Shown: positions 24,354 through 33,138, counted from the stretch's first letter. The stretch is 41,565 nucleotides of DNA from Sphingomonas sp. 32-62-10 (GCA_002280555.1 NCEE01000025.1:1-41565); one strand, 5' to 3'. Made by a program: numbers and translations. Notes: generated by a model not told the origin, from the letters alone.

Positions 24354-25346
24354 ATGAAGCAAATGACCCTGAAGAATTTCGCGCCCGATGCGCCGTTTAT
24401 CGCCGTCGAGGCGGCACCGCGACCGCTGGGTGCCAATGACGTGCGCATCGCCATTCATGCCGCCAGCATCAACCCGCTGGACACCAAGCAGCGCAGCGGC
24501 GCCTATGCCTCGATCGCCAATGATCAGGCCGTGCTCGGTGCCGATGTGGCGGGTGTCATTACCGAAGTCGGCGCGGCCGTGACCGGCTTTGCGATCGGCG
24601 ACAGGGTTTATGGCTGTGCCGGTGGGCTGACCGGCCGCGAAGGCGCTTACGCCACCGAAATGGCTGCCGATTTCCGCCTGATCGCCCACGCCCCGCAATC
24701 GCTGACCTTGCGCGAAGCCGCCGCGCTGCCGCTCGTGGCGATTACGGCCTGGGAAAGCCTTGTCGATCGCGCACGTATCAAGCCCGGCGATCTCGTATTG
24801 GTGCATGGCGCGGCCGGTGGTGTCGGCCATATCGGCGTGCAGCTTGCCCGCACCATGGGTGCCATCGTTCACACGACGGTTTCGTCCGAGGCGAAGGCAG
24901 ATATTGCCCGCAATCTCGGCGCCGATCTTGCCATCAATTATCGTACACAAACCGTCGCCGATTATGTCGCGCAGGCAACCGGCGGGCGCGGCTATGACGT
25001 GGTTTTCGACACGATCGGCGGCGACAACATCCAGCCTTCGATCGAAGCGGTCGGCGACAATGGCCATGTGGTGACGATCGTTTCAGGTGGCGCCAGTGCG
25101 GATCTGTCGAACCTGATGCCGCATAATGCCTCGCTGCATGTCGTTTTCATGCTCGTCCCGATGCTGCGCAATCGCGATCTGGAACGGCATGGCGACATTC
25201 TGACGCGCTTGGCCCGGCTGGTTGATGGCGGGCGGCTGAAACCGCTGATCGATCCAGCGCGCTTCACCCTGGACGACCTTGCCGCCGCGCATGACCACCT
25301 GACCAGCGGCAAAGCGATCGGCAAGGTGGTGATCGACACCGCCTGA
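24354..25346 (+). CDS. NADP-dependent zinc-independent quinone oxidoreductase (MDR family)
   Basis: A 330-residue medium-chain reductase. The N-terminal GroES-like fold (PRPLGANDVRIAIHAASINPLDTKQRSG; LGADVAGVITEVG) lacks the cysteines of a structural zinc site. The Rossmann domain starts at LVLVHGAAGGVGHIGVQLAR and continues through VVFDTIGGDNIQPSIEAV. Such enzymes reduce quinones or enones with NADPH. The adjacent divergent HxlR regulator with a sensing-type cysteine suggests induction by quinone or electrophile stress. Confidence 0.9.
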   Translation: MKQMTLKNFAPDAPFIAVEAAPRPLGANDVRIAIHAASINPLDTKQRSGAYASIANDQAVLGADVAGVITEVGAAVTGFAIGDRVYGCAGGLTGREGAYATEMAADFRLIAHAPQSLTLREAAALPLVAITAWESLVDRARIKPGDLVLVHGAAGGVGHIGVQLARTMGAIVHTTVSSEAKADIARNLGADLAINYRTQTVADYVAQATGGRGYDVVFDTIGGDNIQPSIEAVGDNGHVVTIVSGGASADLSNLMPHNASLHVVFMLVPMLRNRDLERHGDILTRLARLVDGGRLKPLIDPARFTLDDLAAAHDHLTSGKAIGKVVIDTA

Positions 25347-25401
25347 CGCCCGAACCATCACCAGCCTTTTGAAATCGGCAAGGCTGGGCTATCGCGTGAC
25401 G

Positions 25402-26061
25402 ATGACCCGCCTTGCCATTTTCGATTGTGACGGCACGCTCGTCGACAGCCAGGCAAATATCTGCCGCGCTGTAGAGGAGGCGTTTGACGGCGCACGGCTG
25501 GTCCCCCCACCACGCAACGCCATCCGCCGCATCGTCGGGTTGAGTCTGGTGGAGGCGATGCGAATCCTGCTCCCTGATGCCGATGATGCGCAGCACCTGG
25601 CGCTTGCCGATGATTACAAGGCAGCCTTCTTCCGCCTGCGCAGTTCGGGTGCGATGGCGGAGGAGCCGTTGTACGACGGCATGATCGACGCGCTTGAGGG
25701 ACTGCGGGCAACCGGCTGGGCGCTGGGCGTCGCCACCGGCAAATCCGATCGCGGGCTTACCCATGTGCTGACGTATCACGGCATCATCGACTGGTTCGTG
25801 ACGCTGCAGACCGCCGATCGCCACCCCTCCAAGCCGCACCCGTCGATGATCGATACCGCCATGGCCGATGCTGGCGCCTTGGCCACGCAGACGGTGATGA
25901 TCGGCGATACCAGTTATGACATGGAAATGGCACGCGCCGCGGGCACCCGTGCGGTGGGCGTTGCCTGGGGCTATCACCCCGTCGACGAACTAATCGAGGC
26001 CGGGGCACATATCGTGGTCGAGGACGTATCCGCGCTCGTCGCCATGCTGGAGACCCCATGA
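25402..26061 (+). CDS. HAD-superfamily phosphatase (subfamily IA)
   Basis: A 219-residue phosphohydrolase with all four HAD motifs: FDCDGTLVDS (nucleophile and acid Asp), GVATGKSDRGL (Thr), the Lys in HPSKPHPSM, and MIGDTSYDMEMARAAG (Mg-binding Asp pair). The cap follows motif I, as in phosphoglycolate-phosphatase-like members. Substrate unknown. I start at the ATG at 25402; a GTG two codons earlier is possible and no ribosome-binding site decides it. The stop overlaps the next ATG (ATGA), starting a three-gene coupled operon. Confidence 0.88.
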   Translation: MTRLAIFDCDGTLVDSQANICRAVEEAFDGARLVPPPRNAIRRIVGLSLVEAMRILLPDADDAQHLALADDYKAAFFRLRSSGAMAEEPLYDGMIDALEGLRATGWALGVATGKSDRGLTHVLTYHGIIDWFVTLQTADRHPSKPHPSMIDTAMADAGALATQTVMIGDTSYDMEMARAAGTRAVGVAWGYHPVDELIEAGAHIVVEDVSALVAMLETP

Positions 26062-26282
26062 CCGATTCGTCCGACATTACTGCCCGCAACCGTTATCTCA
26101 TGATGACGGCATCGCGCATCGCTGGCGCGGGCGGTGCGGTGTTCGGCGTGATCCTGCTCGGCCGGGCGCAGACGCTTGGACCGCAGTTGGTGGGGCTCGC
26201 CATCGTGTTTTCGGCGATGACGATGATGGCCATCGTCCCCCGCGCGCTCGCCGCGCGCTGGCGCACCCCACCCGAGGCGTGA
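26058..26282 (+). CDS. Small membrane protein, 74 residues
   Basis: Two hydrophobic helices (IAGAGGAVFGVILLG and QLVGLAIVFSAMTMMAIVP) between polar ends. No family recognised. It overlaps both neighbours (ATGA with the HAD gene, GTGA with ATP12), so its expression is tied to theirs. The recurrent presence of such a protein between HAD and ATP12 genes would be worth checking in relatives. Confidence 0.75.
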   Translation: MTDSSDITARNRYLMMTASRIAGAGGAVFGVILLGRAQTLGPQLVGLAIVFSAMTMMAIVPRALAARWRTPPEA

Positions 26283-26971
26283 AACGCTTCTGGACCAATG
26301 TCGCCGTGATCGCCGGGCCGGAAGGCCATGCGATCGCGCTCGATGCTCGCCCGGTGCGCACGCCGGGCCGACTGGCGTTAGCCGTGCCGCATGCCGCGCT
26401 AGCCGAAGCGATTGCCGATGAATGGCGCGCGGTGGAGAAGGACATCGATCCGCGCCGGATGCCGCTGACCGGCCTCGCCAATGTCGCGATCGAGCGGATT
26501 GCGGCTGACCCCCTGCCCTTCATCGCCAATCTGGCCGCCTATGCCGAAAGCGACCTGCTCTGCTACCGCGCCGACGCGCCCGACGCGCTTTTCGCGCGCC
26601 AGGCCGCTGCCTGGGATCCTCTGCTCGAATGGGCGCGGCAGCGGTACGACATTCACATCGAGGTGGTGAGCGGCATCATCCACCGCGCGCAACCGCCGTT
26701 AACGCTCACCCGGCTCGCCGATGCACTCGCCGCGCGCAGCCCGTTCGCGCTGGCGGGCCTCTCTCCCATCGTTACCATTACCGGATCGCTGATCGCCGCG
26801 CTGGCGCTGATCGAGAGCGCAGCCGACGCCGAAACGGTGTGGCGGGCGGCGCATGTTGATGAGGACTGGCAGGTCGAGAAATGGGGCGACGATGATCTCG
26901 CTATCGCAACGCGCACGGCGCACCGGGCGGATTTCGACGCGGGCGTGCGGTTTTTGGGGTTACTGGGGTAG
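26279..26971 (+). CDS. ATP12-family F1-ATPase assembly chaperone
   Basis: A 230-residue protein of the ATP12 family, whose mitochondrial members protect the alpha subunit while the F1 sector assembles; the family is found in alphaproteobacteria. Marks: KRFWTNVAVIAGPEGHAIALDARPVRTPGR at the start, LAEAIADEWRAVEKDIDPRRMPLTGLANVAIERI in the middle, and SDLLCYRADAPDALFARQAAAWDPLLEWA. The C-terminal helix bundle ends DEDWQVEKWGDDDLAIAT. Start is a GTG overlapping the stop of the small membrane protein. It closes the HAD-membrane protein-ATP12 operon. Confidence 0.93.
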   Translation: MKRFWTNVAVIAGPEGHAIALDARPVRTPGRLALAVPHAALAEAIADEWRAVEKDIDPRRMPLTGLANVAIERIAADPLPFIANLAAYAESDLLCYRADAPDALFARQAAAWDPLLEWARQRYDIHIEVVSGIIHRAQPPLTLTRLADALAARSPFALAGLSPIVTITGSLIAALALIESAADAETVWRAAHVDEDWQVEKWGDDDLAIATRTAHRADFDAGVRFLGLLG

Positions 26972-27002
26972 CGCGACATCCGCCGATCCCTGATCACCAC
27001 AT

Positions 27003-27109
27003 CCGTTCGGGCTGAGCGAAGTCGAAGCCCAAGCGCTGCACGTGCCCCCTTCGGCTGCCTGCTAAGGCAGGCGCTCAGGACAGGCTTCGACTTCGCTCAG
27101 GGCGAACGG
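27003..27109. repeat. 107-bp palindromic repeat, copy 1
   Basis: Terminal inverted arms CCGTTCGGGCTGAGCGAAGT... and ...ACTTCGCTCAGGGCGAACGG, with an inner palindrome around CTGCCTGCTAAGGCAGG. It lies between converging genes (ATP12 and gmk). A same-length copy in opposite orientation is at 35824-35930. Confidence 0.92.
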
Positions 27110-27139
27110 CGTTGGGGAAGGCATTCGGTGTAGATAATC

Positions 27140-27787
27140 CTATTTCATCAATTTGCGGATGAACCCGATCAGCCCGGTCTGGCGCGATCGCTTGAGCCGT
27201 TCGGCCGCCAGGATCGTCTTCACGTCGCGGAAGCACTGATCGACATCGTCGTTGACGAGCACATAATCATAGCCGTCCCAGTGGCTGACCTCGGCCGCCG
27301 CGCGCTGCATGCGGGCGTCGATCACCTCGGCGCTATCGGTCGCCCGCCGCACGAGCCGCTCGTTCAACTCCTCCATCGACGGCGGCAGGATGAAGACGCG
27401 GACGACATCGCCGCCCGCGATCTGGAACAGCTGCTGCGCGCCCTGCCAGTCGATATCGAACAACACGTCCTTGCCCGCGCTCAGCATCGCATCGACCTGT
27501 GCCCGCGGCGTGCCATAACGCTGGCCAAACACATGCGCCCATTCGAGAAATTCGTTGTTGGCGACCATGTCACGAAACTTGTCGAGGCTGACGAAATGAT
27601 AATCCTTGCCGTCAACTTCGCCCGGACGGATCGGCCGCGTGGTTGCCGACACCGACATGGCAAGATCGGGCTCGTTCTCCAGCAGCATGCGCGCGATCGT
27701 CGATTTGCCCGCGCCCGACGGAGAGGAAAGGACGAACAACACGCCCCGGCGCTTGAACCCGTGAAGATTATGATCGGCAGCTTCCAT
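27140..27787 (-). CDS. gmk: Guanylate kinase
   Basis: A 215-residue GMP kinase (GMP to GDP, ATP-dependent). P-loop SSPSGAGKSTIARML near residue 21, the GMP-binding SATTRPIRPGEVDGKDYHF, the Glu of FLEWAHVFGQRYGTP, and DVLFDIDWQGAQQL. The basic C-terminus (AERLKRSRQTGLIGFIRKLMK) is a short extension. Complete. It is last in a minus-strand run sspB-fumC-small protein-gmk. Confidence 0.97.
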   Translation of the reverse strand: MEAADHNLHGFKRRGVLFVLSSPSGAGKSTIARMLLENEPDLAMSVSATTRPIRPGEVDGKDYHFVSLDKFRDMVANNEFLEWAHVFGQRYGTPRAQVDAMLSAGKDVLFDIDWQGAQQLFQIAGGDVVRVFILPPSMEELNERLVRRATDSAEVIDARMQRAAAEVSHWDGYDYVLVNDDVDQCFRDVKTILAAERLKRSRQTGLIGFIRKLMK

Positions 27788-27826
27788 GCTCGCTAGTGGC
27801 GCGGCGAGCCGGGTTTCGTCAAGCCA

Positions 27827-28054
27827 TCAGCGCGATGATGGCACGGCGGGCGTTTCGCCAAAGGCGCGGTCCTTCAGTTCACCGAGCCCGCGCAGTACTG
27901 CCCAGCCGACCGCATAGGTGACCACCACGGGCAGCACGACCCGCAGTACGTTCGCGGTAAGCGCACCATAGATCGCGCCATCGACGGCGCTGTCCTCACC
28001 GCTCATCGAATCGATCGCCCCGCCCAGCAGCGCCCCAATCGTCGTCGCACCCAT
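27827..28054 (-). CDS. Small membrane-associated protein, 75 residues
   Basis: Starts at the ATG at 28052-28054, with AAGGAT just upstream. A Gly/Ala-rich N-terminus with a glycine-zipper flavour (TIGALLGGAIDSMSGED) is followed by one membrane helix (VLRVVLPVVVTYAVGWAVL). No family recognised. Lies between fumC and gmk on the same strand. Confidence 0.6.
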   Translation of the reverse strand: MGATTIGALLGGAIDSMSGEDSAVDGAIYGALTANVLRVVLPVVVTYAVGWAVLRGLGELKDRAFGETPAVPSSR

Positions 28055-28148
28055 TGCCTGATCCTTCTGTTTGTTGCGCAAGCAGAGCGATCGAAGCGCA
28101 AGGTTGTTCCCTTTGGTCATGCGAAGATTTGGTCCTTGCGGCGGCAAG

Positions 28149-29534
28149 TCAGACCATCTCCCCAGGTCGCACCAGACGATCGAACGTCGCTTCATCGACC
28201 AACCCGAGCGCCAATCCGGCTTCCTTCAACGTCATGCCCGTCGCATGGGCATGCTTGGCGATCTTGGCCGCATTGTCATAGCCGATTTCGGGCGCGAGCG
28301 CGGTGACCAGCATCAGCGAGCGATCGACCAGCTCGGCGATGCGCGGCAGGTTCGGCTCGATCCCCTCGACGCAGCGCTCGGCGAAACTGGCCATGCCAAT
28401 GCTGAGCAAATCGATCGAGCGGAGCACGTTCGCGGCGATCATCGGCTTGAACACGTTGAGCTCAAGATGTCCCTGCATCCCGCCAACCGTGATGGCCGTG
28501 TGATTGCCGATCACTTGTGCGGCGACCATCGTCAGCATCTCGCACTGGGTGGGGTTCACCTTGCCGGGCATGATCGAGCTGCCGGGTTCGTTTTCGGGCA
28601 GGTTCAGCTCGCCCAGCCCGGATCGCGGACCGGAACCGAGCAGGCGGATATCGTTGGCGATCTTGGTGAGGGCGACCGCGAGGGTGTTAAGCGTGCCGGA
28701 CAGGTGCACGAGGGGATCGTTACTCGCCAGCGCCTCAAAGGCATTTTCGGCGGGATGGAACGGCAACCCAGTGATATCCGCAATCGCTGAACACACGGCA
28801 CCGGCAAAACCGTCGGGCGCGTTCAGCCCGGTACCCACGGCGGTGCCGCCCTGCGCCAGCCGATCGGTGCCCGCAATCACCCCGGGCTCGATCCGCCGCC
28901 GACACCGATACACTTGGTTGGCATAGCCCGAAAATTCCTGGCCCAGCGTAATCGGTGTAGCGTCCTGCAAATGGGTGCGGCCGATCTTCACGATATCGCG
29001 CCACGCCACTGCCTTGGTGTCGAGCGCTGTGCGAAGACGTTCAAGCGCGGGGAAGAGATCGCGCCTGACGGCAATCGATGCCGCAATATGCATCGCGGTC
29101 GGAAAGCTGTCGTTCGACGACTGGCTCATATTGACGTGATCATTGGGATGCACCGGCATCTTGCCGCCGCGAGCACCGGTCAGCATTTCGTTCGCGCGGC
29201 CCGCGATTACTTCGTTGACGTTCATGTTGGTCTGGGTGCCCGACCCCGTCTGCCAGATGACGAGCGGGAATTGGTCGTCGAACTTCCCCGCCGCAACCTC
29301 CGCCGCAGCCGCCTCAATCGCATCGGCAATCTCGCCGGGCAGGCCGTGAGCCCGATTCACCCGCGCGGCCGCCTGCTTCACGATCGCCAGCGCGTGGATG
29401 AGCCCAATCGGCATCCGCTCGCGCTCGCCAAAAGGGAAGTTGGCGATGCTGCGCTGCGTCTGCGCGCCCCAATAGGCACTGGCAGGGACCTCGATGGGGC
29501 CGAACGAATCGGTTTCGGTGCGAGTCGTCGTCAT
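28149..29534 (-). CDS. fumC: Fumarate hydratase, class II
   Basis: A 461-residue iron-independent fumarase of the TCA cycle. Conserved blocks: SGTQTNMNVNEVI, HPNDHVNMSQSSNDSFPTAMH, the catalytic-base region GRTHLQDATPITLGQE, and the mobile signature loop GSSIMPGKVNPTQCE. One stretch (YRCRRRIEPGVIAGTD) is less conserved than usual, but nothing essential is missing. I start at the ATG at 29532-29534 (MTTTRTETDSFG); the frame is open further upstream through a repeat-bearing leader. The leader contains a 12-bp hairpin that includes the 20-nt motif shared with groEL. Confidence 0.97.
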   Translation of the reverse strand: MTTTRTETDSFGPIEVPASAYWGAQTQRSIANFPFGERERMPIGLIHALAIVKQAAARVNRAHGLPGEIADAIEAAAAEVAAGKFDDQFPLVIWQTGSGTQTNMNVNEVIAGRANEMLTGARGGKMPVHPNDHVNMSQSSNDSFPTAMHIAASIAVRRDLFPALERLRTALDTKAVAWRDIVKIGRTHLQDATPITLGQEFSGYANQVYRCRRRIEPGVIAGTDRLAQGGTAVGTGLNAPDGFAGAVCSAIADITGLPFHPAENAFEALASNDPLVHLSGTLNTLAVALTKIANDIRLLGSGPRSGLGELNLPENEPGSSIMPGKVNPTQCEMLTMVAAQVIGNHTAITVGGMQGHLELNVFKPMIAANVLRSIDLLSIGMASFAERCVEGIEPNLPRIAELVDRSLMLVTALAPEIGYDNAAKIAKHAHATGMTLKEAGLALGLVDEATFDRLVRPGEMV

Positions 29535-29742
29535 CTGCCTGCGCGCCGAAGTTGCGGAAGTTGCGGGTTGCCATCGCTTCCGCAACTTGGCTGCAATCGG
29601 GGGCGGGCAAGCGCCCCGCATGGGCGAATTGGCGACAGGGGTGCGGATTGCGGCATGCGGGCAGGATACCGCAGCATCGCCGTGTAGGACAGACGCTACA
29701 GCCCTCGCCTAGAAACCGACGACAGAATGTCGGCCAGCGCGC
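29535..29742. other. sspB-fumC spacer
   Basis: 208 nt on the minus-strand transcript. Apart from the leader hairpin near fumC, it holds a 41-codon frame (ATG about 29657) whose TGA overlaps the fumC ATG; its product would include NPQLPQL from the repeat. I see no terminator after sspB, so read-through into fumC is possible. Confidence 0.35.
29548..29590 (-). promoter_or_regulatory. fumC leader hairpin containing the groEL-shared 20-mer
   Basis: On the minus strand AAGTTGCGGAAG pairs with CTTCCGCAACTT (12 bp) around a loop of about 16 nt; the downstream arm is part of CCCGCAACTTCCGCAACTTC, 13 nt before the fumC ATG. The arm competes for space with the expected ribosome-binding region, so it may modulate initiation. 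Confidence 0.5.
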
Positions 29743-30222
29743 CTACTTCTTCCGCTTGAAATCCACCGAAACGACGTTCGACCCATCCTCGACTGGCGTG
29801 ACGACCGCGTCATTCTCGGCTTCTTCGTGCGGATCTGGTCCTTCGGGGCCTTCCGCTGCCTGAAAGCGCAGCTCGAAATTGACGGCCGGGTCATGAAATC
29901 CGGTGATCGACGAATAGGGGATGACCAGCTTCGACGGCACCTGGTTGAAGCTCAGCCCCACCGAAAACCGCTCGTCATCGACCAGCAAATCCCAGTAGCG
30001 ATTCTGCATCACGATCGTCATTTCATCCGGGAAACGCTCGATCAGCCGCTGCGGAATATCGACGCCCGGCGCCTGCGTTTTGAAGGTGATATAGAAATGA
30101 TGCTCGCCCGGCAGCCCGCCATTGGTCGCCACCGATCCGAGCACGCGGCCCACCACGGCGCGCAGCGCTTCCTGCACGATTTCGTCATAGGGAATCAGGC
30201 TATCGGGCAGACCATCGCTCAT
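29743..30222 (-). CDS. sspB: ClpXP adaptor SspB, alphaproteobacterial type
   Basis: A 159-residue adaptor delivering ssrA-tagged proteins to ClpXP. The N-terminal domain (about 10-125) has the family pattern IPYDEIVQEALRAVVGRVL ... HHFYITFKTQAPGV ... PDEMTIVMQNRYWDL ... FSVGLSFNQVPSKLVIPYSSITGFHDPAVNF. An acidic flexible linker follows, and the C-terminal VVSVDFKRKK is the ClpX-binding tail. Complete. It is divergent from hisB with a 71-bp gap. Confidence 0.95.
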   Translation of the reverse strand: MSDGLPDSLIPYDEIVQEALRAVVGRVLGSVATNGGLPGEHHFYITFKTQAPGVDIPQRLIERFPDEMTIVMQNRYWDLLVDDERFSVGLSFNQVPSKLVIPYSSITGFHDPAVNFELRFQAAEGPEGPDPHEEAENDAVVTPVEDGSNVVSVDFKRKK

Positions 30223-30293
30223 TCGCCTTGGACTAACGGTCTTTGAGGCCCGGTCAAGATTGCGCCGATAAATCCAAACGCTATGTGGGGGGC

Positions 30294-30881
30294 ATGCGTA
30301 CCGCCACCATCTCTCGCGCCACCAAAGAGACGTCGATCGACGTCACCGTCAATCTCGACGGCACCGGCACCTATAATGTCAGCACCGGGATCGGCTTTCT
30401 CGATCACATGCTCGAACAGCTTTCGCGCCATTCGCTGATCGATATGGATGTGAAGGCGGTGGGTGACCTCCACATCGACCAGCACCACACCACCGAAGAT
30501 ACCGGCATCGCGATTGGTGAGGCAATCGCCAAGGCGCTTGGCGACAAGGCCGGCATCCGCCGTTACGGTGACGCGCTCTCACCGATGGACGAGACGCTGA
30601 CCCGCGTGGCGCTCGACATTTCCGGGCGGCCCTATCTGGTGTGGAAAAGCAGCTTCTCGCAGACCCGGCTGGGTGAGATGGACACCGAATTGTTCAGCCA
30701 CTGGTTCCATAGTTTTGCAGGCTCCGCGGGCATCACCCTGCATGTCGAAACGCTGTACGGCCACAATAACCATCACATCATCGAAAGCGCGTTCAAGGGC
30801 GTCGCGCGCGCACTGCGTACCGCCGTCGAAATCGATCCCCGCAAGGCGGGAAGCATCCCCAGCACCAAGGGCATGCTGTAG
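30294..30881 (+). CDS. hisB: Imidazoleglycerol-phosphate dehydratase
   Basis: A 195-residue monofunctional HisB (step 6 of histidine synthesis). The two metal-binding motifs are present: HHTTEDTGIAIGEA and, later, HNNHHIIESAFKGVARAL, with the early GTGIGFLDHMLEQLSRH. I start at the ATG at 30294, just after a G-rich GTGGGGGGC. First gene of the cluster hisB-hisH-hisA-hisF-63aa-hisE. Confidence 0.97.
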   Translation: MRTATISRATKETSIDVTVNLDGTGTYNVSTGIGFLDHMLEQLSRHSLIDMDVKAVGDLHIDQHHTTEDTGIAIGEAIAKALGDKAGIRRYGDALSPMDETLTRVALDISGRPYLVWKSSFSQTRLGEMDTELFSHWFHSFAGSAGITLHVETLYGHNNHHIIESAFKGVARALRTAVEIDPRKAGSIPSTKGML

Positions 30882-30892
30882 GGTGACATGTC

Positions 30893-31504
30893 GTGGCTAA
30901 CCGGATCGCGCTGATCGATTACGGCGCGGGCAATCTCCATTCGGTCGCCAATGCGCTGAAGGCGGCGGGGGCGACATCGATCGACATCACCGCCAACCCG
31001 GCCGTGGTCGCCTGTGCGGACCGGATCGTGCTGCCCGGCGTCGGCGCGTTCGGGGCGTGTGCGAGTGCGCTGCGGGCGGTACCGGGCATGACCGAGGCGC
31101 TGAATGTACGCGTCATCGGCGGCGGGGTACCGTTTCTGGGCATTTGCGTCGGCATGCAGTTAATGGCCGAAGCAGGCGAGGAATTCGGCACGCACCCCGG
31201 GCTCGGCTGGTTGCGCGGCACCGTGCGCCCGCTGGCACCCGTCGATCCGAACGCCAAGGTGCCGCATATGGGCTGGAACGACGTCGTCCCGGCCACCCCG
31301 CACCCGCTGATCGAACCCGGCGAGGCCTATTTCCTGCACAGCTTCGGCTTTGAGGGGGACGGCGTGGTGGCGACCACCGAACATGGCGGTGCAGTGACCG
31401 CCGCGATCGGGCGCGACAATATGCTGGGGGTGCAATTCCATCCGGAAAAGAGCCAGCGCTACGGGCTGGCATTGCTTGAACGCTTTCTGGAGTGGAAGCC
31501 GTGA
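30893..31504 (+). CDS. hisH: Imidazole glycerol phosphate synthase, glutamine amidotransferase subunit
   Basis: A 203-residue class I glutaminase that feeds ammonia to HisF. The nucleophile is Cys 85 in FLGICVGMQLM; the His-Glu pair is in VQFHPEKSQ. The opening IALIDYGAGNLHSV is typical. Start is a GTG at 30893. Its stop overlaps the hisA start (GTGA). Confidence 0.97.
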   Translation: MANRIALIDYGAGNLHSVANALKAAGATSIDITANPAVVACADRIVLPGVGAFGACASALRAVPGMTEALNVRVIGGGVPFLGICVGMQLMAEAGEEFGTHPGLGWLRGTVRPLAPVDPNAKVPHMGWNDVVPATPHPLIEPGEAYFLHSFGFEGDGVVATTEHGGAVTAAIGRDNMLGVQFHPEKSQRYGLALLERFLEWKP

Positions 31505-32235
31505 CCCTCATCGTTTTCCCCGCGATTGACCTCAAGGCCGGTCAGGTCGTGCGCCTTGCCGAGGGCGATATGGACCGCGCCACCGTATATGGCGATGACC
31601 CCGCCGCACAGGCGATGCTCTTTGCCGATCAGGGCGCCGAATATCTCCACGTCGTCGATCTCGACGGGGCGTTTGCGGGCGCATCGGTGAATGGCGAGGC
31701 AGTGAAGGCGATCGTCGAGCGTTTTCCCGGGCATGTCCAGCTTGGCGGCGGCATTCGCGATCGGGCGGGAATCGAGCGCTGGTTCGATCTGGGTGTCTCG
31801 CGCGTCGTGATCGGCACGGCGGCGCTGGAAAACCCCGATCTGGTGCGCGAAGCTGCACGCGATTTTCCCGGCGGCATCGTCGTCGCAGTCGATGCCAAGG
31901 ACGGGATGGTCGCGACCAAGGGCTGGGCCGATGTATCAACCGTCGAAGTCGTCGACATGGCGCGGCGGTTCGAGGATGCGGGCGTGGCGGCGCTGTTGTT
32001 CACCGATGTCGGGCGCGACGGGATGCTGAAGGGCGCAAATATCGAGGCGACGGTCGATCTCGCCCGCGCGGTCCGGATTCCGGTGATCGCCAGTGGCGGC
32101 GTGAAGGGAATCGCCGACATCCATATCCTCGCGCTGCACGCGAAAGACGGGATCGAGGGCGTGATTACGGGGCGCGCGCTGTACGACGGGCGGCTCGATC
32201 TGGCAGCGGCGCTGGCCGTGGCGGCGGCGGCATAG
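31501..32235 (+). CDS. hisA: ProFAR isomerase HisA
   Basis: A 244-residue TIM barrel for the fourth step of histidine synthesis. Catalytic aspartates are in FPAIDLKAG (first strand) and VAVDAKDG (fifth strand); phosphate-binding GGGIRDR and ASGGVKG are present. GTG start at 31501 overlaps the hisH stop. One nucleotide separates it from hisF. Confidence 0.97.
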   Translation: MTLIVFPAIDLKAGQVVRLAEGDMDRATVYGDDPAAQAMLFADQGAEYLHVVDLDGAFAGASVNGEAVKAIVERFPGHVQLGGGIRDRAGIERWFDLGVSRVVIGTAALENPDLVREAARDFPGGIVVAVDAKDGMVATKGWADVSTVEVVDMARRFEDAGVAALLFTDVGRDGMLKGANIEATVDLARAVRIPVIASGGVKGIADIHILALHAKDGIEGVITGRALYDGRLDLAAALAVAAAA

Positions 32236-32236
32236 G

Positions 32237-33007
32237 ATGACTGTCCGTGCCCGCGTCATCCCCTGTCTCGATGTCGCCAATGGCCGTGTCGTCAAGGGCG
32301 TCAACTTCGTCGATCTGCGCGATGCGGGCGATCCGGTGGAGCAGGCACGCGCTTATGATGCGGCGGGGGCGGATGAGCTCTGCTTCCTCGACATTACCGC
32401 GAGCCATGAAGATCGCGGCACCATCCTTGATGTCGTCCGCCGAACCGCCGAGGTTTGCTTCATGCCGCTGACCGTCGGCGGTGGGGTGCGCACCGCCGAC
32501 GATGCCCGCGCGCTGCTGCTGGCGGGGGCCGACAAGGTCGCGGTCAATTCCGCCGCAGTGACGCGGCCCGAAGTGGTGGCAGAGATCGCCGACAAATTTG
32601 GCAGCCAGTGCTGCGTCGCGTCGGTCGATGCGCGCCAGGTGGAAGCTGGTCGATGGGAAGTGTTCACGCACGGCGGTAGGCGGTCGACCGGCATCGACGC
32701 CATCGAGCACGCCTTACGGCTTGCCGAACTGGGCGCAGGCGAGTTGCTCGTGACCTCGATGGACCGTGACGGGACTCGCGGCGGCTATGACCTTTCGCTG
32801 ATCCGCACCATCGCCGATCAGGTGCGCGTACCGGTGGTGGCATCGGGCGGTGTCGGCGGGTTGGCCGATCTGGTCGCGGGGATCATCGAGGGGCATGCCA
32901 GCGCGGTGCTCGCCGCCTCGATCTTTCATTTCGGTGAGGCAAGCATCGCCGATGCACACGCTGCGCTGGCGGCGGCAGGCGTGCCGGTGCGGACGCCGGT
33001 CGTTTAG
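32237..33007 (+). CDS. hisF: Imidazole glycerol phosphate synthase, cyclase subunit
   Basis: A 256-residue TIM barrel that closes the imidazole ring using ammonia from HisH. Catalytic Asp residues in RVIPCLDVANG and SMDRDGTRGGYD; phosphate-binding VGGGVRT and ASGGVGG. Complete. A 31-bp perfect inverted repeat begins 4 nt after its stop. Confidence 0.98.
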   Translation: MTVRARVIPCLDVANGRVVKGVNFVDLRDAGDPVEQARAYDAAGADELCFLDITASHEDRGTILDVVRRTAEVCFMPLTVGGGVRTADDARALLLAGADKVAVNSAAVTRPEVVAEIADKFGSQCCVASVDARQVEAGRWEVFTHGGRRSTGIDAIEHALRLAELGAGELLVTSMDRDGTRGGYDLSLIRTIADQVRVPVVASGGVGGLADLVAGIIEGHASAVLAASIFHFGEASIADAHAALAAAGVPVRTPVV

Positions 33008-33011
33008 CCAA

Positions 33012-33089
33012 CCGTCATTGCGAGCGAAGCGAAGCAATCCAGCGCGTCGCTCGGGACTCTGGATTGCTTCGCTTCGCTCGCAATGACGG
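33012..33089. repeat. 31-bp perfect inverted repeat between hisF and the 63-aa gene
   Basis: Arms 33012-33042 and 33059-33089 are exact reverse complements, with a 16-nt loop; outer end CCGTCATTGCGAGCGAAGCG. No T-run follows. It is inside the his transcript and would form a very stable stem, able to separate expression of hisF from the genes behind. Confidence 0.93.
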
Positions 33090-33138
33090 CGGGGTGGGTG
33101 AGAACGTGATTTTTACTCCGGCCCGTTAAGAACAGCGG

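Noticed and set aside
28860..28930. Possible defect in FumC around YRCRRRIEPGVIAGTD
   Set aside because: The stretch is atypical but length and all catalytic motifs are intact, so I treat it as ordinary divergence.
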